Of a stretch of 7,441 nucleotides of DNA, positions 1 to 6,154 are shown one piece after another. The stretch is from CAZRUA01 sp964603125. Its GTDB lineage: Bacteria; Bacteroidota; Bacteroidia; B-17B0; Aurantibacillaceae. Positions within the stretch are counted from its first letter, which is position 1; each line of letters starts with the position of its first letter. The notes under the pieces were generated by a model. It made no database searches. It had not been told where the DNA came from and saw nothing but the letters and a program-made list of their open reading frames with translations. Made by a program: the position numbers and the translations under genes. The DNA is taken from positions 1 to 7,441 of the forward strand of contig CAZRUA010000137.1 of NCBI GenBank assembly GCA_964603125.1, in the 5' to 3' direction.

Positions 1-254
1 CTGACGGAGAAATTGCTAAAATCGTTGAAAAAGTATTCGACATGCGTCCTTACTTTATCGAGCAACGTTTCAAGTTACGTACTCCAATGTACAGTGAAAC
101 TGCTGCTTACGGACACATGGGGCGTAAAAACGAAGTTGTTACTAAAACATTTAAATCACCTGATGGTAAAACAAAAACAATGAAAGTTGAATTGTTTACT
201 TGGGAGAAATTAGATTACGTAGCAAAAGTTAAAGCTGCTTTTAAAATTAAATAA
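1..254 (+). CDS. metK: S-adenosylmethionine synthase, C-terminal end (5' partial)
   Basis: This is the last 84 or so codons of methionine adenosyltransferase, the cytoplasmic enzyme that makes S-adenosylmethionine from methionine and ATP. The reading frame is open from base 3, so the gene begins outside the window. An ATG at 42 is internal, because family residues continue upstream of it (EIAKIVEKVFDMRP). The family C-terminal signature is clear: F-D-M-R-P, then R-F-K-L-R-T-P-M-Y, then T-A-A-Y-G-H-M-G-R, and near the end F-T-W-E-K-L-D, matching the FPWEK-type ending of the E. coli enzyme. About 20 residues between GHMGR and FTWEK are longer than in E. coli, which I associate with Bacteroidota MetK. 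The next gene follows after 24 nt on the same strand. The assignment is firm; the catalytic N-terminal residues lie outside the window. Confidence 0.95.
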   Translation, partial: DGEIAKIVEKVFDMRPYFIEQRFKLRTPMYSETAAYGHMGRKNEVVTKTFKSPDGKTKTMKVELFTWEKLDYVAKVKAAFKIK

Positions 255-278
255 TATTAACCTCAAAAATTAATAAAC

Positions 279-620
279 ATGTCACACGATAATCATTCAC
301 ATCAAAACGACAAAAATGCGGGTTTTACATTTTTGTATTCGCTTGTTATTGCAGTTCCTGTAATTGCTATCATTTTATTTTTAAACAGTAGTTTTATGAA
401 TAGCGACAGTACTTGTACTTGCGAAGGTTGCGAAACTGAGTGCAGTGCTGAATGTAAAAATGCATGCTCTCATGGTGAGGAAAAAGCTGCTACTCATGAA
501 GAGAAATCTGAAGAGTCGGAAGAAGTTGCTAAAACAGATTCTACTACTTTAGCTGTTGATTCAGTTAAAACTGTAGTTGTTGATTCAGTTGCAGCTCCTG
601 CTAAAGAAGCTAAGCACTAA
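279..620 (+). CDS. Small Cys-rich single-pass membrane protein, function unknown
   Basis: I do not recognise this 113-residue protein. It has a hydrophilic, His-rich N-terminus (His at 3, 6 and 8), one membrane helix at about residues 16-36, and a cysteine cluster at residues 46, 48, 51, 55, 59 and 63 (C-x-C-x2-C-x3-C-x3-C-x3-C). A Glu/Ala/Val-rich low-complexity tail follows, containing VDSV twice. The second VDSV comes from a 13-bp direct repeat at 554-566 and 578-590. The cysteine has no lipobox, so the helix is probably an anchor rather than a cleaved lipoprotein signal. If the N-terminus is inside, the cysteines face the periplasm, where they could bind metal or form disulfides; this is inference. 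The gene starts 24 nt after metK with an A-rich leader and no Shine-Dalgarno, so it is probably read with metK and ends at the hairpin at 632. Codon use resembles the neighbours, which supports a real gene. Confidence 0.75.
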   Translation: MSHDNHSHQNDKNAGFTFLYSLVIAVPVIAIILFLNSSFMNSDSTCTCEGCETECSAECKNACSHGEEKAATHEEKSEESEEVAKTDSTTLAVDSVKTVVVDSVAAPAKEAKH

Positions 621-631
621 TTATTGATAAT

Positions 632-668
632 AAAAAAGCCGTTCATTAGTATAATGAACGGCTTTTTT
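632..668. terminator. Bidirectional intrinsic terminator between convergent genes
   Basis: A perfect 17-bp inverted repeat (632-648 and 652-668) surrounds a 3-nt GTA loop. The GC-containing core GCCGTTCATTA is flanked by six A on the left and six T on the right, so transcripts from either strand end in a U-tract. It lies 11 nt past the stop of the plus-strand Cys-rich gene and 12 nt past the stop of the minus-strand response regulator. It therefore serves as the terminator of both operons. Confidence 0.95.
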
Positions 669-680
669 ATGCGCTTAACT

Positions 681-1331
681 TTATATTAAACTATTCTTTT
701 TAGCAAAAGCTATTAAATCCATTACGTTATTGGTATTTGTCTTTTTACAAATGTTTAAGCGATGTCCTTCAATGGTTCTAATACTTTTACTAAGTATGTC
801 GGCAATTTCGGCATTGGTTTTTTGCGAACAAATTAATTTTAATACTTCAATTTCTCTCTCGGTTAAAAGTTCGGCCTCTATACTTAGCATTTCTCCAGTT
901 GGTATCCTTTGAATCATTTTTGCCATAACGGTTGAAACTTTAGTATCGGAGTAGAAGCCTTTTTCATGCACGGAATAAATAGCATCCACTATTTTTTCAA
1001 TATCACAATTTTTTGGTAAAAAACCACAAGCTCCGTTTCTAATAAACTCAATGATATATGAGTCATTAAAGTGCATACTCATAATTATTACTTTAAGTTT
1101 TGGATATTTTACTTTTAATTTATCCAAGGTTTCGCGCCCATCCATTATTGGCATTTCAATATCCAATAACAAAACATCAATTTTGCATGTTTTTAATTCT
1201 TCCAGTAATTCTCTACCATTACTAACATCAATTTTTACTTTAATATCTTCATATTCATTCAAAAGTGCCTTTAAACCTTGTCTAAGTACCACATGGTCAT
1301 CAGCCATTCCGATGTTAATTTTTCTGCTCAT
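681..1331 (-). CDS. Two-component response regulator, NarL/FixJ (LuxR-type) family
   Basis: This 216-residue cytoplasmic response regulator has the usual NarL/FixJ length and order. Residues 5-120 form the receiver domain: acidic pair D11-D12, phospho-acceptor D57 in LLLDIEMP, switch residue S85 and conserved K107 in FLPK. Residues 154-213 form the LuxR-type helix-turn-helix: LTEREIEVLKLI, then N-A-E-I-A-D-I-L, then the recognition helix S-I-R-T-I-E-G-H-R. All receiver residues needed for phosphorylation are present, so it should be a working DNA-binding output protein. It is the last gene of the operon and its ATG overlaps the kinase stop by 17 nt, which makes the kinase its evident partner and suggests translational coupling. 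Its target promoters cannot be read from the sequence; the palindromes at 3234-3293 are one candidate. Confidence 0.96.
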   Translation of the reverse strand: MSRKINIGMADDHVVLRQGLKALLNEYEDIKVKIDVSNGRELLEELKTCKIDVLLLDIEMPIMDGRETLDKLKVKYPKLKVIIMSMHFNDSYIIEFIRNGACGFLPKNCDIEKIVDAIYSVHEKGFYSDTKVSTVMAKMIQRIPTGEMLSIEAELLTEREIEVLKLICSQKTNAEIADILSKSIRTIEGHRLNICKKTNTNNVMDLIAFAKKNSLI

Positions 1332-2136
1332 ATCTAAAAGGTATATTTAATTTGATGGTTGAATAATTTTGATTTACACTATAGTTAAGCGATGCGTTTA
1401 AAATAAGTACACGAGCTTTAAGCGATTTTAACCCTAAACCTTTAGAGTTTTTGGTATAAACTTCCATTTCCTCATTTGTAACGCCTTTGCCATTGTGCTC
1501 AAAGATAATATTTAAAGAATCACTTTCTTTTTCCATACTGAGAGTGAGTTCGGTATAGGATCCATGTTTAAATAGGTTGTTTAATACCTCCAAACAAACT
1601 CTGTAAATGTTTAATTGTTCCTGTTTGCTGAATTGGTTTACTTCAACTTCATCCACAGTGGAAATGAATTCAGCGCGAACTTCTCCAATACGTTCAAGTT
1701 GTGAAATATATTCTTCCAAAGATTTTGTTAAGCCATATTGAAGTAAAAACGATGGCACTAAGTCCATGCAAGTAGTCCTAATCCCTTCAATGGCTTTGTT
1801 TAAAATGTCGGAATCGGCTTTAAAGCTGCCAACATCAAACCTGTTTTTTTGAATATCTATTTGGTGTTTACTAATGTTAAATTTAAGAACGGAAAGTAGT
1901 GGATTTATTTCATCGTGAAGGTTGCGAGCAATTTTTTCTTTTTGTTGTTCTTCTACTTCAACAGATGCTTTGAATAAAGCAATTTGTTTTTCTTGCTCCA
2001 TCAATTGAATTTTGGCTTCTTTGAGTAACATTTTGCGCTGGTAAATCACCACAAACATTATAATTACAAGCACAAGAACAAACATGACTAAACAGCCCAA
2101 TGCTATTAATATTCCTATGTTTTTACTGTCTTGCAT
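1315..2136 (-). CDS. Membrane-anchored sensor histidine kinase, HisKA_3 type, no sensor domain
   Basis: This 273-residue kinase of the NarX/DesK-like class is the partner of the adjacent LuxR-type regulator. One membrane helix (about 7-32) leads into a coiled-coil-like stretch (about 33-66), then the HisKA_3 H-box with phospho-acceptor H74 (IARNLHDEINPLLS). The C-terminal half is a HATPase_c domain: an N-box-like segment at 183-192 (EVLNNLFKHG), a G1-like box at 213-219 (EHNGKGV) and a G2 box at 233-242 (GLGLKSLKAR). In relatives I recall the G1 box reads H-D-G-x-G; here the Asp that contacts adenine is Asn215. The rest of the ATP site looks intact, so activity is likely but not certain. Only about six residues precede the helix, so there is no extracellular sensor domain and input must come from a partner, most simply the seven-helix protein whose gene it overlaps by 22 nt. 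The ATG at 2136 is the first that includes the helix. Confidence 0.93.
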   Translation of the reverse strand: MQDSKNIGILIALGCLVMFVLVLVIIMFVVIYQRKMLLKEAKIQLMEQEKQIALFKASVEVEEQQKEKIARNLHDEINPLLSVLKFNISKHQIDIQKNRFDVGSFKADSDILNKAIEGIRTTCMDLVPSFLLQYGLTKSLEEYISQLERIGEVRAEFISTVDEVEVNQFSKQEQLNIYRVCLEVLNNLFKHGSYTELTLSMEKESDSLNIIFEHNGKGVTNEEMEVYTKNSKGLGLKSLKARVLILNASLNYSVNQNYSTIKLNIPFRYEQKN

Positions 2137-2747
2137 ACTCCAATAGTCAAAAGTATATGAAAAGAAATATTTGCAAATAAGTGTATGGCCATTAAAAAAT
2201 AACCAATAGTATTTACATTATCTCTTATATAAGTCCTAAATATAAATAATAAAAGACCAGTACCAAAATAAATTAAGTAAGCTGAATTAATCCAGAACAA
2301 ATAGTGTTGAGTTAGTTTGGGAATTTTTAGTTCAATAAATTCCTTTAGGAAATAAGAAACACAAAGGCATATAGTTATTATTGCTTGAATTGAAACAGTA
2401 AAACTATCAACAACCATAAAATCACTTTCCTTAAAATATAACATAAAGGCAACTAAGTTGTAAATAGCGAAAAGTATAATAATAGGAATTTTTATTTTTT
2501 TAATATTTAAAGCTTTGTAGTATATAAAGAGGGTTACTCCAAATTCAAATACTGTAAAAATAAGTATGAAGATTTTTTTTAGTGTAAATAATAGACTTAT
2601 TCCTTCAAAAACAATGGAACCTATTGAATATATTAATAAAGCCCAGAGTATTTCATTCTGGGCTTTTGGTTTTATTAGTAAAGCAATAAATGGTAATAGC
2701 GTACTTAAAAGGGAAATGTATACTATTATAATGTAGATTTTTTCCAA
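2115..2747 (-). CDS. Seven-helix integral membrane protein, putative sensor partner of the kinase; TTG start
   Basis: A 210-residue, strongly hydrophobic protein with seven predicted membrane helices, at about residues 4-25, 33-54, 59-80, 86-105, 115-134, 147-170 and 180-205. Helix 6 carries FWINSAYLIYFGTG and helix 7 carries IHLFANISFHILL; I recall similar motifs in membrane proteins next to histidine kinases in Bacteroidota, but I cannot verify this here. Buried acidic residues sit in helix 2 (E48) and helix 3 (E68). No enzyme motif is recognisable. The frame has no ATG before codon 102, and an in-frame TAA lies 9 nt upstream of the TTG at 2747, so TTG is the best start. It lies 1 nt after the stop of the preceding gene (TAAaTTG), which favours translational coupling. 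Its end overlaps the kinase ATG by 22 nt. A role as the kinase's sensing subunit is inference from this layout. Confidence 0.82.
   Translation of the reverse strand: MEKIYIIIVYISLLSTLLPFIALLIKPKAQNEILWALLIYSIGSIVFEGISLLFTLKKIFILIFTVFEFGVTLFIYYKALNIKKIKIPIIILFAIYNLVAFMLYFKESDFMVVDSFTVSIQAIITICLCVSYFLKEFIELKIPKLTQHYLFWINSAYLIYFGTGLLLFIFRTYIRDNVNTIGYFLMAIHLFANISFHILLTIGVCKTVKT
2638..2666 (-). other. Perfect 10-bp inverted repeat inside the seven-helix gene (possible RNA hairpin)
   Basis: The arms at 2638-2647 and 2657-2666 (AAAGCCCAGA and its exact complement) flank a 9-nt loop. Read on the coding (minus) strand, the second arm ends in CTTTATTAATA, a weak T-rich tail. The hairpin covers codons 28-37, early in the gene. 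It could be a leaky terminator or attenuator separating the 105-residue gene from the kinase genes, or an mRNA processing point. Coding constraint or chance is also possible, since the T-run is only three bases. Confidence 0.4.
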
Positions 2748-2748
2748 T

Positions 2749-3066
2749 TTAGCTATTTAAAGGATTTTCAGATGAGCAGTTGAAAGGTGGACAATTTAAT
2801 GATCTCTCAGCGATAGTTTGTTGATACTGATCATTCTCATGAGCATCAGCACCAACTATAATCAGTTGTTTTTTACCATTTTCATCCAATGCGTAGTAAA
2901 TTCTTATACCCATACAACCTTCTTGTGCTAAGATTTGCTCAATAATGTTACGACCAAAAAAGTGTGCAATTGTATCTCCTTTTTCAATTGTGTCACGATA
3001 GTTTTTTGTCCATTCTGCAGCTGTTCCCAACGGAAATTCTTCTGCCTCATTACCTGTAAAAGCCAT
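2749..3066 (-). CDS. Conserved Bacteroidota protein of unknown function, first gene of the kinase operon
   Basis: A 105-residue soluble protein with no signal peptide and no membrane helix. Its start resembles short Bacteroidota proteins that I recall as uncharacterised (MAFTGNE...), and I know no function for them. The central part, about residues 31-75, alternates a helix (IIEQILAQEG) with strands (MGIRIYYALDENG, then KQLIIVGAD), suggesting a small alpha/beta fold. The C-terminus has a Cys-Pro-Pro motif (NCPPFNC, cysteines 92 and 97), and a third Cys is at 51; metal or redox roles are speculative. The ATG at 3066 gives an A-rich leader without Shine-Dalgarno. It stands 1 nt before the seven-helix gene, so it is almost certainly co-transcribed with the sensor, kinase and regulator. 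It could act as a cytoplasmic accessory of that system or be its regulated product. Confidence 0.8.
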   Translation of the reverse strand: MAFTGNEAEEFPLGTAAEWTKNYRDTIEKGDTIAHFFGRNIIEQILAQEGCMGIRIYYALDENGKKQLIIVGADAHENDQYQQTIAERSLNCPPFNCSSENPLNS

Positions 3067-3233
3067 AATTTTTTGTTTTTAATTGTTTGTAATAGTTTAT
3101 TTATCAACTTCTACAAGTTACGAAAATAAATTTTATTTCTTAATTCATAGAATTTTCTCTAAAAAAAGCACTTTTTTTGAAAAGTATATTTATTTGAATA
3201 TTAATTAATTATGAATTTAAAAATACGTAAACC

Positions 3234-3296
3234 AAGTAGTACTACTCGGTCAATTTAAGTAGTACTACTTGGTCAATTCAAGTAGTACTACTTGGT
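3234..3296. repeat. Three tandem copies of a 14-bp palindrome at 23-bp period (candidate operator array)
   Basis: Units start at 3234, 3257 and 3280. Copies two and three contain the perfect palindrome AAGTAGTACTACTT; copy one has C instead of the last T. Each core is followed by GGT, and the first two by CAATT(T/C), which makes a 23-bp direct repeat; the third diverges after GGT. The core has no loop, so it is a poor RNA hairpin and a good binding site for a dimeric protein. Copies spaced by about two helical turns would place dimers on nearly the same face. The array lies between divergent genes, 58 nt upstream of the DUF3606-like ATG and 168 nt or more from the operon ATG. Which protein binds is unknown; the LuxR-type regulator is a guess. 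Confidence 0.85.
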
Positions 3297-3314
3297 ATAA
3301 AATCAGGTAGTGCT

Positions 3315-3349
3315 TTTGTTTCATTTCAAATTTTCAGTTTTTAACTTTG
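3315..3349 (+). promoter_or_regulatory. Bacteroidota-type promoter (TTTG / TAnnTTTG) for the DUF3606-like gene
   Basis: TAACTTTG at 3342-3349 matches the Bacteroidota -7 consensus TAnnTTTG exactly. A TTTG at 3315-3318 could be the -33 element, but the 23-bp spacing is a few bases longer than the usual 19-21. The -7 element ends 4 nt before the ATG at 3354, so transcription would start at or within about two bases of the start codon and give a leaderless or nearly leaderless mRNA. The palindrome array lies just upstream, in a position suited to an activator. Confidence 0.6.
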
Positions 3350-3353
3350 CAAC

Positions 3354-3542
3354 ATGCAAGATTCTGAATTTTTAACGCAAGGTAAAATTGATATAAGTGA
3401 GGAGGTAATTGAATTTTGGTCAAAAAAATTTAATTGCAAAAAAGAAGATTTAATCAAAGCCGTGAATAAAATTGGCAGTAGGCACAATATCCTTTTGTGC
3501 TATCTCGAGATGAATCGTTTAATTATCGAAGACGAGGAATAA
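3354..3542 (+). CDS. Small DUF3606-like protein
   Basis: A 62-residue soluble acidic protein. Residues 13-55 fit the DUF3606 pattern: I-D-I-S-E-E then a helix ending in F-W-S-K-K-F, then C-K-K-E-D-L-I-K-A-V-N-K-I-G, matching the family's YW-x-K-K-F-G...L-x-x-A-V-x-x-V-G core. The family is a short helical module of unknown function found in many bacteria; nothing here reveals a partner. Its ATG lies directly after a TAnnTTTG element and downstream of three palindromes, so it looks individually regulated. The 61-nt gap to the next gene has no clear terminator, so read-through is possible. It may be a target of the divergent two-component operon, which is inference. Confidence 0.75.
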   Translation: MQDSEFLTQGKIDISEEVIEFWSKKFNCKKEDLIKAVNKIGSRHNILLCYLEMNRLIIEDEE

Positions 3543-3603
3543 TCAAGTAATTAGCTCTGTTTTTTCGTTTTTTTTTTGTTACTTTAATCAATTTACCGAT
3601 TAA

Positions 3604-5001
3604 ATGCAGCAAATAATAAATAGCAGTAATACAAACTTCAAAGGTTTTAAGGCTATCTTTCCTTATCTTCTATTGGTTATAGTTTTACTCATTTATTTTT
3701 GTAAACTACCAGCCTTTTTTGATTCTTACGGTAAGCTTAGTTCGGCTAGCTATTACCTTAATAACGTTAATGCACATTTAGCACTTCCTAATTCATTAAA
3801 CGACGGACATTCGCCTTTGTTTGATTTGTACCTTAGTGGTTTTTTAAAGCTATTTGGTTACAATTTAGTTGCTGCACACTTCTCTGTTTTTCCTTTTGTA
3901 TTGTTGATTTTAGTGGCTTTTGTTCGTTTATTAAACTATCTCGAAGTAAAGTTATCAATTTATATTTCCTTGTTTGTTTTATTTTGCGAGCCTGCTTTCG
4001 CAACACAAATAGTTTATTTTGGACATGAATTAGCCAATGTGGCAATGATTTTACTATTGCTAAATGCAATCATCTATCAACAAAATAAATCTGTAGTTAT
4101 TTTTTCAACAGTGCTGTCTTTACTAAATATTAGAGGCTTTTTGCTTATTCCGTTTTTTGTTCTTTTTGATTTTATGTTGTATAAACAATACAAACGTATT
4201 TTACTTTTTGCTCCAGCGCTTATTTTGTTTTTGCTTTGGGCTTTTTATAATCATTCGGTAAATGGTTGGTGGTTTCAAAACCCTGAACGAATCATTCATC
4301 GTGGCTTTGTTAGTATTGCCCAAATGGGTAAAAACTTGTTGGTTGTTTTTTGGAAAATTTTTGATTCTGGGAGAATTGTTCTCATACCTTTTTTAGTTTA
4401 TGCTTATTTTAAATTTAGATTTAACCAGCGTTTTAAAGTGTTGTTTCTAGCTGCAGTACTTTTGTTTTCAGGTATTACTCTTTCTCAAATTATTTTCAAT
4501 AACCCAATTTCTGTAAAGTATTTTCTTAGTTTAATTATTGTTTTTATTTTAATTGCTTTGAAGGCAATTTCTATTGTAAAATCTAAAAATGCCTGCATTG
4601 TTGTTGTTAGCATTGTTTTGTTAAGCGGACATTTTTGGTATTACCCTAATAAATACAGCAATAATTGGGATACTAGTTTAAAATCGCTCGGTTATTTTAG
4701 TTTAAAGGATTCTTGTGATAGTTATATGGTTAAAAATGGTATTAATACCAAAAATGTTTATGCTGGTTATCAATTAAATTTTGATGAAGGAATTTATAAA
4801 ATGAATTCAGATACTTTAAAATACCAACTTATAGATGATACACAGTTACATAATTATCCTTATGTGCTGGAGTCAAATATTTGCAACAATTATAATGCAA
4901 ATCGTTTAGATCAATTAAAAAACTACACTTTGATTAAAGAGTTTAAAGCTGGATACATTTATATTAATTTGTATCAGCTCAAAGGCAATATTAGGCCATA
5001 A
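3604..5001 (+). CDS. Multi-spanning GT-C-like membrane protein, putative lipid-linked glycosyltransferase
   Basis: A 465-residue protein with about 10-11 membrane helices over residues 17-350, followed by a soluble C-terminal part of about 115 residues. The layout fits the GT-C superfamily (ArnT, PMT and related enzymes), which move a sugar from a polyprenyl-phosphate carrier on the periplasmic face. After helix 1, the first loop holds D40 in FFDSYG, where GT-C enzymes place their catalytic Asp/Glu. Next comes DGHSPLFDLYLSGF and then K-L-F-G-Y-N-L-V-A-A-H, which resembles the family's H-P-P-L...L-F-G-x-S segment. The classical D-E-x-x-Y form is absent, so activity and substrate are uncertain and no close family name can be given. 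The C-terminal part has no motif I recognise. The ATG at 3604 follows a T-rich spacer without Shine-Dalgarno. There is no evident functional link to the barrel gene 58 nt downstream. Confidence 0.65.
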   Translation: MQQIINSSNTNFKGFKAIFPYLLLVIVLLIYFCKLPAFFDSYGKLSSASYYLNNVNAHLALPNSLNDGHSPLFDLYLSGFLKLFGYNLVAAHFSVFPFVLLILVAFVRLLNYLEVKLSIYISLFVLFCEPAFATQIVYFGHELANVAMILLLLNAIIYQQNKSVVIFSTVLSLLNIRGFLLIPFFVLFDFMLYKQYKRILLFAPALILFLLWAFYNHSVNGWWFQNPERIIHRGFVSIAQMGKNLLVVFWKIFDSGRIVLIPFLVYAYFKFRFNQRFKVLFLAAVLLFSGITLSQIIFNNPISVKYFLSLIIVFILIALKAISIVKSKNACIVVVSIVLLSGHFWYYPNKYSNNWDTSLKSLGYFSLKDSCDSYMVKNGINTKNVYAGYQLNFDEGIYKMNSDTLKYQLIDDTQLHNYPYVLESNICNNYNANRLDQLKNYTLIKEFKAGYIYINLYQLKGNIRP

Positions 5002-5059
5002 GTTTCGTTGTTAGGCATTAGTTATATTTAACATTTTTGCTTATTTTTACTACTCAATT

Positions 5060-6148
5060 ATGATTTATAAAAAAATAAAAATTGCTGCGGCATTTATTAT
5101 TGGTAGCACTTGTTTTTTACAAGCTCAAGCTCCAAAATATAGTAATGAATTTTTGGCTATTGGAGTAGGTGCAAAGGCTTTAGGAATGGGCAATACAAAT
5201 GTTGTGTCATGTAATGATGTCTCATCTGGATATTATAACCCCGCTGGATTGCTAAAAGTGCAAAGTAAAATTCAACTAGGTTTAATGCATAGCGAGTATT
5301 TTGCTGGGATTGCTAAATATGATTATGGTGCTTTGGCTGTAAAATTAGATAGTAATAGTGCAGGAGCAATCAGTTTAATTCGTTTTGGGGTAGATAATAT
5401 TCCGAATACTTTGGATTTAGTTGATGCCAACGGTAACGTGGATTACGATAAGATTACAACATTTAGTGCCACCGATTTTGCTGCAATTATTTCTTATGCT
5501 CGAAAAATACCAAAACTAAAAGGTGTTGACATTGGAGCAAATGCTAAAATTATTCGCCGTAGAATTGGTGATTTTGGTGGTTCGTGGGGATTTGGTTTAG
5601 ATGTTGGGGCAAAATACAATTATAAAAATTGGCAATTTGCTGCTGTTGGTCGCGATATTACAGGAACTTTTAATGCTTGGAGTTATAATTTAACAGATCA
5701 AGACAAACAAACTTTAATACAAACAAACAATGATATTCCATCAAATGGAGTTGAAACTACTTTGCCTCGTATTATTTTAGGAGCCGCTCGCAGTTTTTCA
5801 TTTTTTAAAGATAAATTAAGTTTAACAGCTGAAATGAACTTAGTGAATACATTTGATGGTAAACGTAATGTGTTAATTAAAAGCAATTTCATTAGTACTG
5901 ATCCAACTCTTGGTTTAGAATTATCCTACAAAAAATTGATTTACTTGCGCACTGGTTTAAACAATCTTCAAAAGGCAACAGATGATGCTGGTAAAGAAAC
6001 AACTACTATTCAACCTAATTTGGGTTTAGGTATTCAATACAAAAATGTGGCATTAGATTACGCTTTAACAGATATTGGTGATAAAAGTACTGCTATGTAT
6101 AGCAATGTGTTTTCATTACGTATAAATATTAATAAAAAGAAAAATTAG
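5060..6148 (+). CDS. PorV/PorQ-family outer-membrane beta-barrel, type IX secretion linked
   Basis: A 362-residue FadL-like barrel of the PorV/PorQ family. A signal peptide (about 1-24, charged KKIK, hydrophobic core, cut after A-Q-A) is followed by the family N-terminus: NEFLAIGVGAKALGMGNT (about residues 29-46) and then NDVSSGYYNPAGL. The rest is alternating amphipathic strands, with the last strand ending close to the C-terminus. In type IX secretion, PorV acts as a shuttle that receives cargo at the outer membrane, and PorQ is a related partner. The motif differs from the canonical PorV (PFLxIAPDARAGxMGD), so this is probably a paralogue dedicated to particular cargo; I therefore give no gene symbol. 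The next gene starts only 6 nt after the stop and encodes a secreted C25-type protein, as in porU-porV-like pairs. The two are probably one transcript. Confidence 0.88.
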   Translation: MIYKKIKIAAAFIIGSTCFLQAQAPKYSNEFLAIGVGAKALGMGNTNVVSCNDVSSGYYNPAGLLKVQSKIQLGLMHSEYFAGIAKYDYGALAVKLDSNSAGAISLIRFGVDNIPNTLDLVDANGNVDYDKITTFSATDFAAIISYARKIPKLKGVDIGANAKIIRRRIGDFGGSWGFGLDVGAKYNYKNWQFAAVGRDITGTFNAWSYNLTDQDKQTLIQTNNDIPSNGVETTLPRIILGAARSFSFFKDKLSLTAEMNLVNTFDGKRNVLIKSNFISTDPTLGLELSYKKLIYLRTGLNNLQKATDDAGKETTTIQPNLGLGIQYKNVALDYALTDIGDKSTAMYSNVFSLRININKKKN

Positions 6149-6154
6149 TTGTGC

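Noticed and set aside
730..1350. Plus-strand open frames (730-912 and 1051-1350) opposite the response regulator
   Set aside because: They are antisense to a strongly recognisable response regulator, have no family resemblance, and arise from AT-rich codon use.
3121..3128. Possible -7 element (TATTTTCG on the minus strand) for the kinase operon
   Set aside because: It has one mismatch to TAnnTTTG and no TTTG at the expected distance upstream. It is too weak to list as a promoter, although the operon promoter should lie in this region.
2935..3129. Plus-strand open frame opposite the 105-residue gene
   Set aside because: It is antisense to a gene with a clear operon position, and its Cys/Phe-rich translation is typical of a shadow frame.
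3234..3296. Short tandem repeats resembling a CRISPR array
   Set aside because: The copies are nearly contiguous, with only about 6-9 bp of largely shared sequence between the palindromic cores. There are no unique spacers of 25-40 bp and no cas genes nearby.
3833..4069. Minus-strand open frame opposite the GT-C-like gene
   Set aside because: It lies antisense within a continuous membrane-protein frame; the basic, Gln-rich translation is the usual reverse image of a hydrophobic gene.
5002..5059. Promoter or terminator in the gap before the PorV/PorQ-family gene
   Set aside because: TATATTTA and TATTTTTA only partly match the -7 consensus and lack a properly spaced -33 element; no hairpin with a T-run is present.
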